From: Streptomyces sp. NBC_00377
Lineage (GTDB): Bacteria > Actinomycetota > Actinomycetes > Streptomycetales > Streptomycetaceae
Length of the DNA: 64,000 nt
Reading direction: 5' to 3'
Assembly: GCF_036075115.1 (NCBI RefSeq)
Contig: NZ_CP107958.1
Location: forward strand, 8,680,001 to 8,744,000
Shown here: piece after piece, positions 27,395 to 35,173 of the stretch
Numbering within the stretch: position 1 is the stretch's first letter
How the letters are laid out: each line of letters opens with the position of its first letter
Translations under genes and position numbers: made by a program
Notes under the pieces: generated by a model
What the model was told of the DNA's origin: nothing
Seen by the model: only the letters and a program-made list of their open reading frames with translations
The model's database searches: none

Positions 27395-28723
27395 ATGATG
27401 CGACGACGTACCCCCCTGCTCACCGGCTGCACCACCCTCGCCCTGGCACTCGGCGCGACCGCCTGCGGAGGCGGTGGCCCCGTCTCCGCGGGCGGCGGTG
27501 ACCAGGCACTGAGCGGTCAGAGCGTCTCCGTGGCCGGTGTCTGGTCCGGCACCGAGCAGAAGAACTTCCAGAAGGTCCTGGACGCCTTCACCGAGAAGAC
27601 CGGCGCCAAGACGCAGTTCGTCTCCACCGGCGACAACGTCTCCACCGTCGTCGGCAGCAAGATCGAAGGCGGCAACGCCCCCGACGTCGTGATGGTCCCG
27701 CAGGTCGGCGTGCTCCAGCAGTTCGCCGGCAAGGGCTGGCTCGAGCCGCTCTCGCCGACCACCCAGAAGGCCGTCGCGGCCAACTACGCACCCGTCTGGA
27801 AGAACTACGGCAGCGTCAAGGGCACCCTCTACGGCCTCTACTTCAAAGCCGCCCACAAGTCGACGGTCTGGTACAGCCCCGACGCGCTCGACCAGGCCGG
27901 CGTCCAGCCGCCGAAGACCTACGACGAGATGCTGAAGGCCGGGCACGCCGTCTCCGACTCCGGCCTCGCCGCCTTCTCCGTCGCGGGCCAGGACGGCTGG
28001 ACCCTCACCGACTGGTTCGAGAACGTCTACCTCTCCCAGGCCGGGCCCGAGAAGTACGACGCGCTCGCCGCCCACGAACTGAAGTGGACCGACGGGAGCG
28101 TGGTCGACGCCCTCACCACGCTCAGCACCCTGTTCAAGGACAAGCAGCTCCTCGCGGGCGGCCAGAAGGGCGCCCTCAACACCGACTTCCCCGGTTCCGT
28201 GGAGAAGGTCTTCGGACCGAAGCCCGAAGCGGGCATGGTCTACGAGGGCGATTTCGTCGCGGGCGTCGCCAAGGACCAGTTCGGCCGGAAGATCGGCGAG
28301 GACGCCGACTTCTTCCCCTTCCCGCCCGTCGGCGCGGGCGAGGCCCCGGTGGTCAGCGGCGGTGACGCGGCCGTCGTCCTCAAGGACGGCAAGAACACCA
28401 AGGCCGGCATGGCCCTCCTGGAGTACCTGGCCACCCCGGAGGCCGCCGCCGTGTGGGCCGGGGCCGGCGGCTTCCTCTCGCCGAACAGGAAGCTCGATCT
28501 CACCTCCTACGGCGACGACGTCACCCGGACCACCGCCAAGTCGCTCATAGCGGCCGGGGACACCGTCCGCTTCGACATGTCCGACCAGGCCCCGGCCGCG
28601 TTCGGCGGGACCAAGGGCGCGGGCGAGTGGAAGATCCTCCAGGACTTCCTGCGCGACCCCGCCGACCCGAAGGCGACCGCGGCACAGCTGGAGAGCGCCG
28701 CGGCCAAGGCCTACAAGGGCTGA
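27395..28723 (+). CDS. Sugar ABC transporter substrate-binding lipoprotein
   Basis: 442 residues. ATG 27395 follows GAAGGGAC. A lipoprotein signal (LALALGATAC, lipidated Cys23 or so) is followed by a Ser/Gly linker and a family-1 solute-binding fold (VAGVWSGTEQKNFQKVLDAF, VVMVPQVGVLQQFAGKGWL, YGLYFKAAHKSTVWYSPDAL). Ends 6 bases before the first permease. The order binding protein, MalF-like, MalG-like after an alpha-glucosidase resembles aglEFG alpha-glucoside importers. Confidence 0.93.
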   Translation: MMRRRTPLLTGCTTLALALGATACGGGGPVSAGGGDQALSGQSVSVAGVWSGTEQKNFQKVLDAFTEKTGAKTQFVSTGDNVSTVVGSKIEGGNAPDVVMVPQVGVLQQFAGKGWLEPLSPTTQKAVAANYAPVWKNYGSVKGTLYGLYFKAAHKSTVWYSPDALDQAGVQPPKTYDEMLKAGHAVSDSGLAAFSVAGQDGWTLTDWFENVYLSQAGPEKYDALAAHELKWTDGSVVDALTTLSTLFKDKQLLAGGQKGALNTDFPGSVEKVFGPKPEAGMVYEGDFVAGVAKDQFGRKIGEDADFFPFPPVGAGEAPVVSGGDAAVVLKDGKNTKAGMALLEYLATPEAAAVWAGAGGFLSPNRKLDLTSYGDDVTRTTAKSLIAAGDTVRFDMSDQAPAAFGGTKGAGEWKILQDFLRDPADPKATAAQLESAAAKAYKG

Positions 28724-28729
28724 CCGCCG

Positions 28730-30088
28730 ATGACCGCCACGCTCACGAAGACGGCCCCGCCCCCGGCCGCCGCGACCGTCGCCCGCAAGCGGCGTGCCCG
28801 GCGGCGGGGCAGGACCGTCGCCCTGCTCTTCGTCCTCCCCGCGCTGCTCCTGCTGGGCGCGCTCGTCGTCTACCCCGTGCTCTTCTCGGTCGGCCGCAGC
28901 TTCTTCGACGCCTCCGGTACACGGTTCGTGGGCGGCGACAACTACACCGAGATGTTCCGCGACCCGGCCACCCTGAACGCCGTGCGCAACACCGCCGTCT
29001 GGGTCGTCGTCGCTCCGACCCTGCTGACCGGCCTTGGCCTGATCCTCGCCGTGCTCGTCGAGAAGGTCCGCTGGGCCACGGCGTTCAAACTGCTGCTCTT
29101 CATGCCCATGGCGGTCTCCTTCCTGGCCGCGGGCATCATCTTCCGGCTCGCCTACGACGAGGACCCCGACAAGGGCGTCCTGAACGCGGCGGCCGTCGGC
29201 GTCCACGACGCCTTCCAGGACACTTCCTCGTACCCGTCCGCCCGCGCTCGCGACGGTCAGGGCCTGGTCCACGGCGCCGACGGCTCGTACCGGACGGGCA
29301 CCGGCGTGTCACCGGGCGACACACTGGTGCTCGGCCTGGTCGGCGTCCCGCCCGGGGAACTCCCGGCGGGCGCGCGCCCCGCCTACCGGGCGGCCGGCCG
29401 CGAAGCGGGCCCCGACGAACTGCGCGGCGTGGTCTACCTGGACTTCACCCCGGGCGGCGGCGGGAAGCAGGGGGCGGTGGACCGCGGGGAGAGCGGACTG
29501 CCGAAGATGGAGGTCGTCGCCGTGCGCGACGGGAAGACCGTCGCGAGCACCACCACCGCGGCCGACGGATCCTTTCGCCTCCCCGGCCTCGAAGGGGGCT
29601 CGTACACCGTCACCCTTCCCGGCTCGAACTTCGCCCCGCCCTACGACGGCATCTCCTGGCTCGGCCCGACGCTGGTCACCCCGGCGATCATCGGCGCCTA
29701 CCTGTGGATCTGGACCGGCTTCGCGATGGTGCTGATCGGCGCCGGCCTGTCCACGCTGCCGCGCGACTCGCTCGAGGCGGCGCGGATGGACGGCGCCAAC
29801 GAGTGGCAGGTGTTCCGCAGGATCACCGTGCCGCTGCTCGCGCCCGTGCTGACGGTGGTCTTCGTGACCCTCGTCATCAACGTGATGAAGGTGTTCGACC
29901 TCGTCTACATCATCGCGCCCGGACCGGTGCAGGAGGACGCCACCGTGCTGGCCACCCAGATGTGGCTGGTGTCCTTCGGCGGCGGCAACGACCAGGGGCT
30001 GGGCAGCGCCCTCGGCGTGCTGCTCCTGCTGCTGGTGATCCCCGCCATGGTCTTCAACGTCCGTCGCTTCCGAGGGAGTCAGCGATGA
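28730..30088 (+). CDS. Sugar ABC permease (MalF-like) with inserted Ig/SdrD-like domain
   Basis: 452 residues, where about 300 is normal. Residues 1-150 hold the first helices (ALLLLGALVVYPVLFSVGRS, LLLFMPMAVSFLAAGIIFRL). After YDEDPDKGVLNAAAVGVHDA a stretch of about 150 residues (157-305) is inserted, containing LRGVVYLDFTPGGGGKQG, VDRGESGLPKMEVVAVRDGK and TTTAADGSFRLPGLEGGSYT, the pattern of an SdrD-B / carboxypeptidase-regulatory-like beta-sandwich. Normal permease resumes at SWLGPTLVTPAIIGAYLWIW, with the EAA loop DSLEAARMDGANEWQVFRRI. By topology the insert is outside the membrane, where the binding protein docks. No frameshift is needed; the insert is in frame. Confidence 0.9.
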   Translation: MTATLTKTAPPPAAATVARKRRARRRGRTVALLFVLPALLLLGALVVYPVLFSVGRSFFDASGTRFVGGDNYTEMFRDPATLNAVRNTAVWVVVAPTLLTGLGLILAVLVEKVRWATAFKLLLFMPMAVSFLAAGIIFRLAYDEDPDKGVLNAAAVGVHDAFQDTSSYPSARARDGQGLVHGADGSYRTGTGVSPGDTLVLGLVGVPPGELPAGARPAYRAAGREAGPDELRGVVYLDFTPGGGGKQGAVDRGESGLPKMEVVAVRDGKTVASTTTAADGSFRLPGLEGGSYTVTLPGSNFAPPYDGISWLGPTLVTPAIIGAYLWIWTGFAMVLIGAGLSTLPRDSLEAARMDGANEWQVFRRITVPLLAPVLTVVFVTLVINVMKVFDLVYIIAPGPVQEDATVLATQMWLVSFGGGNDQGLGSALGVLLLLLVIPAMVFNVRRFRGSQR

Positions 30089-30930
30089 ACCTCAGTGCGC
30101 TGCGGCGCGGTCTCGGCAACAGTGCGGTGCAGGCCGTCCTCGTGGTCGTCGGGCTGCTCTGGCTCACGCCGCTCGCCGGACTGCTCGTGTCGTCCCTGCG
30201 GTCGGCGCGGGACACGGCCGAGGGCGGCTGGTGGACGGCGCTCACCAGTCCCCGGCAGCTGTCCTTCGACAACTACACCGCGCTGCTCGGCAACGCCGGG
30301 ATGACGCAGGCGTTCTGGAACACCGTGCTGATCTCGGTGCCGACGACGCTTCTCGTGGTGGTGATCGCCGCACTGGCGGGATACGCCTTCGCATGGCTCG
30401 ACTTCCCCGGCCGTGACGCCGTCTTCCTGCTCGTGGTCGCGCTGCTCGTGGTACCTGTGCAGATCGGTCTGCTGCCGGTGGCCAAACTCTTCGGCCAGTT
30501 GGGGCTGTTCGGCACCATTCCCGGTGTCGTCCTCTTCCACGTCTCCTACGGACTGCCGTTCGCGATCTTCCTGTTGCGGAACTACTTCGCCGAGATTCCG
30601 CGGGAGATGCTGGAGGCGGCCCGCATGGACGGGGGCAGCGAGTGGCGTATCTTCACCCGGCTCGTGGTGCCGGTGGGGCGGCCCGCCCTGGCGAGCCTGG
30701 CCATCTTCCAGTTCCTGTGGGTGTGGAACGACATGCTGGTCGCCCTCCTGTTCGCCGACAGCTCCTCACAGCCCCTTACGGTGGAACTCCAGTCACAGAT
30801 ACGGCAGTTCGGCAGCAACATCGACGTGCTGGCGCCGGGCGCGTTCCTGTCGCTGATCGTGCCGGTGGTCGTGTTCTTCGCCTTCCAGCGGCACTTCGTG
30901 CAGGGGGTGATGGCGGGCTCCGTGAAGTAG
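30085..30930 (+). CDS. Sugar ABC permease (MalG-like)
   Basis: 281 residues. ATG 30085 overlaps the previous stop (ATGA) with GGGAG upstream. Six transmembrane segments and the EAA loop EMLEAARMDGGSEWRIFTRL, C-terminal FFAFQRHFVQGVMAGSVK typical of MalG-type subunits. It pairs with the preceding MalF-like subunit. No dedicated ATPase is present in the locus; Streptomyces importers of this kind usually share the MsiK ATPase encoded elsewhere. Confidence 0.95.
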   Translation: MNLSALRRGLGNSAVQAVLVVVGLLWLTPLAGLLVSSLRSARDTAEGGWWTALTSPRQLSFDNYTALLGNAGMTQAFWNTVLISVPTTLLVVVIAALAGYAFAWLDFPGRDAVFLLVVALLVVPVQIGLLPVAKLFGQLGLFGTIPGVVLFHVSYGLPFAIFLLRNYFAEIPREMLEAARMDGGSEWRIFTRLVVPVGRPALASLAIFQFLWVWNDMLVALLFADSSSQPLTVELQSQIRQFGSNIDVLAPGAFLSLIVPVVVFFAFQRHFVQGVMAGSVK

Positions 30931-31023
30931 CGGCCGCGGGGACCGCCGCCACCTGCCGACCGGGGTTCCGCGGGCGTCACGGCCGCCGGGGGAGGCCCGG
31001 CCGGTCACCTGCGCTCCGGGAAC

Positions 31024-31054
31024 GCGGCGCCCGGTCCCACCGACCGGGCGCCGC
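31024..31054. terminator. Hairpin terminator between permease and kinase genes
   Basis: Perfect 13-bp arms GCGGCGCCCGGTC (31024-31036) and its complement (31042-31054), 5-base loop, between convergent genes and touching the kinase stop. Confidence 0.65.
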
Positions 31055-32871
31055 TATTCCGCCGTGACGAACCGCAGACGGCGGCGGGCACGCGGCGGGG
31101 GGTTCCTGCGGGCGCGGATCTCCTGGACGACGGCGGCGACGACGAGCACGGCCCAGGCCACCGAGAACACCGCGGTCTGCTCGTCCGGACCGAACGCCAG
31201 CCAGCCGACTCCCGCACCGCCCAGGGTGACACCGCAGGCCGCGGCGAGCGGCGAGAGATGCCGGCGGCTCAACGCGCGGACGAGACAGAGCACGGCGAGG
31301 GCGAGCAGGGGAGTGGCGAAGACCTCGATGCTGTCGTGCGCGGTGTAACTGTGGTCCACCTCGGCCTGCGCGGGAGAGTACCCGCCGCTGTAGTCGCTCT
31401 CGAAGAGGTGATAGCCGGAGGAGTCGACCGGCAGTTCGTAGTAGCCCTGGTAGGCGGTGTCGTAGTAGTAGAGGGTGCCGAAGTCGCTCTCCGTGACGGA
31501 GCTGTAGTCGTAGTCGTCGGCCGCGCCGCCGATCGCGACACTCGCGACGACGAGGGCCCCTGCTCCCCACCAGAGGAGGGCCGAGGTCAGGGGCAGCCAC
31601 CGGAACAGGGCGAGGCCGAGCACGACGGCGGCCATCCACACGCCGACGTAGGCGTCGGACGAGTCCTCGTACACGTCCATGTAGCCGAGACTGACCACGC
31701 CGGAGACGACGATGCCCAGCAGGGCGACGGCCCTGCCGGCGGTCAGGCCGAACCGCCGCTTGCGAGGCGCGGACGACGGGTCGGCGCTCGTCGGCGCGTC
31801 GCCCGACTGTCCCCGGGCGCCGTCCGCAGCGCCGGGGAGAGCCGGGTCGACCGGCCCGCCGGGAGGCGGGACGGCGGGCCGGGGCGGTGCGGGCGCGGTA
31901 CGCGTGTCCTGCTGGGCCAGCGCCGTGTCCCCGGGACCCGTCTTCGAGTCGGCCTTCGCACGCGAGGGCGGCACGACGGGCGCGGGCGGCGTGCCGGGAA
32001 CCGGGGCGGCGGTCCCCGGGACCGGCGCGACCGCCGGCCCGCTCAGCACGGTCAGGGTCGCCGACAGAGCGTCCCGCAGTTCCGCCGCACTGCCCGGCCG
32101 CTGTTCGCGGTCCTTGGCCAGGGTCCGCAGGACGAGGCCGTCCACCACGGCCGGGATCTGCGGGCGCAGACGGGACGGGGCAACCGGTTCCTGGCTGATG
32201 TGCTGGTGCATCACCGCGAAGGCGGAGTCGCCGACGAACGGGGGGCGGCCGGTCAGCAGTTCGTACAGCAGGCAGCCCGTGGAGTACTGGTCGGAGCGGC
32301 CGTCGACCGGCTCGCCCGTGAGCTGCTCGGGGGAGAGGTAGGCGGGGGTGCCCACCGTCATGCCCGTCGCGGTGAGGCGGGTGGTGGTCTCGGCGACGAC
32401 CTTCGCGATCCCGAAGTCCAGGACCTTGATGGCGCCTTCGGACGTCAGCATGACGTTGGACGGCTTGATGTCGCGGTGGATGAGGCCCTGGGCATGACTG
32501 TGGGCGAGGGCGTCGGCGATGTCCCGGCCGACCGCCAGGGCCCGTTCGACCGTGAACGGGCCGTCGGCCAGCACATCGGTCAGCGTGCGCCCCTCGATGA
32601 ACTCCATGACCAGGAACGGAGTCGTCTCGCCGTCGGTGGTGTCCTCGCCGACGTCGTGCAGCACGGCGACGTTGCGGTGGTTGAGGGAGGCCACGATGCG
32701 TGCCTCACGGCGGAACCGGACACGGAACTCCTCGTGCCGGGTGAGCTCCGGGGGTAACACCTTCACTGCGACGGTACGCCCCAACTCCCGGTCGGTGGCC
32801 CGCCAGACCTCGCCCATCCCACCGCGTCCGGCCGCCTCGACCAGCTCGTATCGCTGCGCGAGCACCCGCAT
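31054..32871 (-). CDS. Membrane-bound Ser/Thr protein kinase (PknB-like) with Tyr/Asp-rich loop
   Basis: 605 residues from ATG 32871, which has AGGGGGC 6 bases upstream; in-frame ATGs at 32892 and 32907 are less well placed. Kinase domain about 1-270: G-loop AAGRGGMGEVW, K37 (VAVKVLP), catalytic D134 (HRDIKPSN), DFGIAK, and GTPAYLSPEQ. A Pro-rich linker (about 275-385) follows, then about six transmembrane helices. Between the third and fourth helices is a roughly 65-residue loop (about 450-514) packed with Tyr, Asp and Ser (DDYDYSS, LYYYDTAYQGYYE, SDYSGGYSP). There are no PASTA repeats, so this is not a cell-wall-sensing PknB. The stimulus and substrates are unknown. Confidence 0.93.
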   Translation of the reverse strand: MRVLAQRYELVEAAGRGGMGEVWRATDRELGRTVAVKVLPPELTRHEEFRVRFRREARIVASLNHRNVAVLHDVGEDTTDGETTPFLVMEFIEGRTLTDVLADGPFTVERALAVGRDIADALAHSHAQGLIHRDIKPSNVMLTSEGAIKVLDFGIAKVVAETTTRLTATGMTVGTPAYLSPEQLTGEPVDGRSDQYSTGCLLYELLTGRPPFVGDSAFAVMHQHISQEPVAPSRLRPQIPAVVDGLVLRTLAKDREQRPGSAAELRDALSATLTVLSGPAVAPVPGTAAPVPGTPPAPVVPPSRAKADSKTGPGDTALAQQDTRTAPAPPRPAVPPPGGPVDPALPGAADGARGQSGDAPTSADPSSAPRKRRFGLTAGRAVALLGIVVSGVVSLGYMDVYEDSSDAYVGVWMAAVVLGLALFRWLPLTSALLWWGAGALVVASVAIGGAADDYDYSSVTESDFGTLYYYDTAYQGYYELPVDSSGYHLFESDYSGGYSPAQAEVDHSYTAHDSIEVFATPLLALAVLCLVRALSRRHLSPLAAACGVTLGGAGVGWLAFGPDEQTAVFSVAWAVLVVAAVVQEIRARRNPPPRARRRLRFVTAE

Positions 32872-33077
32872 GGTTCTGCCCCCTGGTGACATAGGGCAGC
32901 CCGACAACAGCGTGGCCGCCCGAAGTTCCGGAACCGCGACGGGCGAAGGGGCGGCATCTCCGGAACCCCCCCGGCGCCGGTGTGCCTTCTGCCCTGCCGC
33001 CCGCTCACCATACTGGCGGAAATTCGCTCATGGGACATTCGGCCCCCAGGAGTACAAATGTGCGCCTCCCGTGGTCC

Positions 33078-33428
33078 TCAGCCCTCGTCCCGCTGTGCGA
33101 ACTGGAGGGACAGGGACCGCAGGACCTCCGCGGACGAGGTGTCGGTGCGGCCTTCGTCGTGCACCTCGGCCAGGTGCGCGAAAGCGTAGGAGAAGCAGTG
33201 GGAGAGAGTCATGATGGCCGGGCCCAGTGCCTCCGTGATGAGGGCCGTCGTCTCCTGGGCGCTCGCGTCGGCGGGCAGTTTGATCTCGGGGAGGGTCTCG
33301 GCGAGCAGCGCGGAGATGGCGCCCGTCAACGCCGCCTTGGCGTCCGGGTTCTCGCGGACCTGCCGCCGCATCTCGATCTCTTCGGTGAGGATGCCGACGA
33401 CTCGTTGCATGATCTCTGATTGCCGCAT
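33078..33428 (-). CDS. Hypothetical helical protein
   Basis: 116 residues, not recognised. The composition is amphipathic-helical (MQRVVGILTEEIEMRRQVRE, ALTGAISALLAETLPEI, LGPAIMTLSHCFSYAFAHLA) with no membrane segment or signal. ATG 33428 is used; ATG 33410 is an alternative. It stands between the kinase gene (upstream region) and a pseudogene, all on the minus strand, 207 bases from the kinase start. Codon bias and non-repetitive protein sequence support a real gene. Confidence 0.6.
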   Translation of the reverse strand: MRQSEIMQRVVGILTEEIEMRRQVRENPDAKAALTGAISALLAETLPEIKLPADASAQETTALITEALGPAIMTLSHCFSYAFAHLAEVHDEGRTDTSSAEVLRSLSLQFAQRDEG

Positions 33429-33494
33429 GGGTGAAGCCTAGGAGCGGGCAGGCGTCGACGAGAGCCGATCCCTGCTCACGCTCCGGTCGTGCTC

Positions 33495-33555
33495 CGACGG
33501 CCCCGTCACGCCCTGAGCACCGCCCCGCCGTACTCAGGGCGTGACGGGGCCGTCG
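33495..33555. repeat. 23-bp perfect inverted repeat
   Basis: Arms 33495-33517 and 33533-33555 are perfect reverse complements around a 15-base centre (left arm begins CGACGGCCCCGTCACG). The right arm contains the end of the decayed kinase/regulator ORF. It could be a terminator stem or the scar of an inverted duplication. Confidence 0.7.
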
Positions 33556-33797
33556 TCCGGCCGCGGCGGCCGGACCGTGACGAGACGCGTGAGGCCGGAG
33601 AAGGGTTTGACGAGGTAGTCGTCCGCGTAGTCGTCCGCGCCCGCCGACAGCCCTCGGTTGAGGATCACCTTCTCCCACATGTCCCGGTCGACGTGGACCG
33701 GCCGGGACAGCGCAGGGCAGTCGACGGTGAGGGCGAGGCCGGCCTTGTCGACGGCCGACCTGAGATCCGGGCCACGTCTGCCGGGGATCAGTCCCAC
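33534..33797 (-). pseudogene. Remnant of a hybrid sensor kinase/response regulator protein
   Basis: The 87-residue frame joins two pieces that are normally far apart. Residues about 12-49 (LRSAVDKAGLALTVDCPALS, PVHVDRDMWEKVILN) match the start of the histidine-kinase ATPase domain in large Streptomyces hybrid sensors (pattern PVYVDRDMWEKVVLNLLSNA). Residues about 50-70 (LSAGADDYADDYLVKPFSG) match the end of a receiver domain (LSAGADDYLVKPFSARELL) with an ADDY duplication. The N and G boxes and the receiver core are gone. The 3' end runs into the 23-bp inverted repeat. An internal deletion is the simplest explanation. Confidence 0.65.
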
Positions 33798-34276
33798 TGC
33801 CGGTCCGCGAGGGAGGCGACCGGCTGCGGCTTGCCGATGACGGCGAGGGCGGCGTAGAAGCTGATCTGGCCGATCGCGATGGTGAGGGTGGCCAACGCCT
33901 TGTCGTCGTAGTGCTCGGCCACCTCGGCGTACAGCTCGTCCGGCACGCGTTCCCGGCCGTGCGGGGCGGGCTGAAGCGTGGCCTCCACCAGGGCGAGGGC
34001 GGCGCGCTCGGCGTCGGTGAAGTACGGGGCGTCCTGCCAGGAGGAGACGGCGGTGATGCGCTCCTCGGACTCCCCGGCCTTGCGCAGGAAGCCCGTGTTC
34101 AGGATGGTCAGGTACGTGTTGCCCACGATCTGCCCGGCGCGCAGGTGGACGAGGCTCATGGTCGCCCGCGGTACGGAGCGGTTGCCGGTGGCCCGGAAGA
34201 GGGCGGCGCTGATGTCGTTCAGCTCGGGCACGAACTGGCCCGGGTCGGGCATCCGGGAGATGGAGGGGTTCGTCAT
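33788..34276 (-). CDS. Carboxymuconolactone decarboxylase / AhpD-like family protein lacking cysteines
   Basis: 162 residues. ATG 34276 has GAGGAGA upstream. The all-helical CMD fold is indicated by SLVHLRAGQIVGNTYLTILN, RITAVSSWQDAPYFTDAERA and LTIAIGQISFYAALAVIGKP. AhpD-type peroxidases use a CxxC pair at the first of these segments, but this protein contains no cysteine at all. It therefore cannot be a thiol peroxidase and is more like the metabolic or orphan CMD members. The 3' end overlaps the neighbouring pseudogene frame by 10 bases. Confidence 0.85.
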   Translation of the reverse strand: MTNPSISRMPDPGQFVPELNDISAALFRATGNRSVPRATMSLVHLRAGQIVGNTYLTILNTGFLRKAGESEERITAVSSWQDAPYFTDAERAALALVEATLQPAPHGRERVPDELYAEVAEHYDDKALATLTIAIGQISFYAALAVIGKPQPVASLADRQWD

Positions 34277-34518
34277 GGCTGCTCTCCTCGTGTTCGCCTG
34301 GTCGGCGGCTTCACAGCACTGACGGACGGGCGCACGCGAATGTGACGGGACCGCGGAAGGTTTTCCCAGGGCGCCCCGGCCCCGGGGGGAAACCGTGCCC
34401 TGCGCTGTGCGCGGCCCGCAGATCCCGAGGCGTGGAGGACCGGACCGCCTTCGCCCGCAAACGGTGCCCACGGGGCCCGGCCGTCCGGGCGGGGGCACGC
34501 GGCCGCCTGGCCGCGGGC

Positions 34519-35028
34519 TCAGGCGCCCACGGCCCCGTCGACACCCTCGCGCAGGAAGTCCGCATGCCCGTTGTGGCGGCCGTATTCCAGGAGGACGTGC
34601 ATCATGACCATCCGCAGCGACACCTTCTCCTCCCATCGTGGCTGGTACCCGGCCTGATCCAGGGACTCGGCCGCCCGCTCGACCCGGCGGGAGTTCGCCA
34701 CCTCCGCCTCCCAGGCCGTGAACGCCTCGGCCCTGGTCGACGTGCTCGCGTCGTACGCCGCCTGGAAGTCGATCCGGTCGGACCAGACCATGGGCGCGTC
34801 GTGGTCCTCGAACACCCGGCGGAACCAGGCGCGCTCCACCTCCGCCATGTGCCGCACCAGACCGAGCAGCGAGAGCGTGGACGGGGGCATCGACTGCTGC
34901 CGCAGCTCCTCGTCGGTGAGCCCTTCGCACTTCATGGCGAGAGTCGCCCGGTGGTAGTCGAGGAAGGCCCGCAGCATGTCGCGTTCGCTGCCGAAGTGGG
35001 GTGGCCCCGTGCGGTTGTCGCTGCTCAC
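34519..35028 (-). CDS. DinB-family (DUF664) protein
   Basis: 169 residues. GTG 35028 has GAGGAGC upstream. A four-helix DinB/YfiT fold: ERDMLRAFLDYHRATLAMKC, STLSLLGLVRHMAEVERAWF (first His ligand), and LRMVMMHVLLEYGRHNGHAD (two further His). These His positions form the metal site of this superfamily, which in actinobacteria includes mycothiol-dependent transferases. The precise substrate is unknown. It is monocistronic on this evidence, with 145 bases to the LacI gene upstream and 242 to the CMD gene. Confidence 0.9.
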   Translation of the reverse strand: MSSDNRTGPPHFGSERDMLRAFLDYHRATLAMKCEGLTDEELRQQSMPPSTLSLLGLVRHMAEVERAWFRRVFEDHDAPMVWSDRIDFQAAYDASTSTRAEAFTAWEAEVANSRRVERAAESLDQAGYQPRWEEKVSLRMVMMHVLLEYGRHNGHADFLREGVDGAVGA

Positions 35029-35173
35029 AGGCGGTGCTCCTCGTCCGTGTCCGTGTGTGTCCGTGTTCGGGGCCAGTATGGGGCCAAGGGCCGTCGGTCT
35101 GCCGGACGGGCGGATCACCGCTCCCTCACTCCGTGCGGACAAGGGGCCTTCCTCCTCCGGCAGTTGACGGCTG

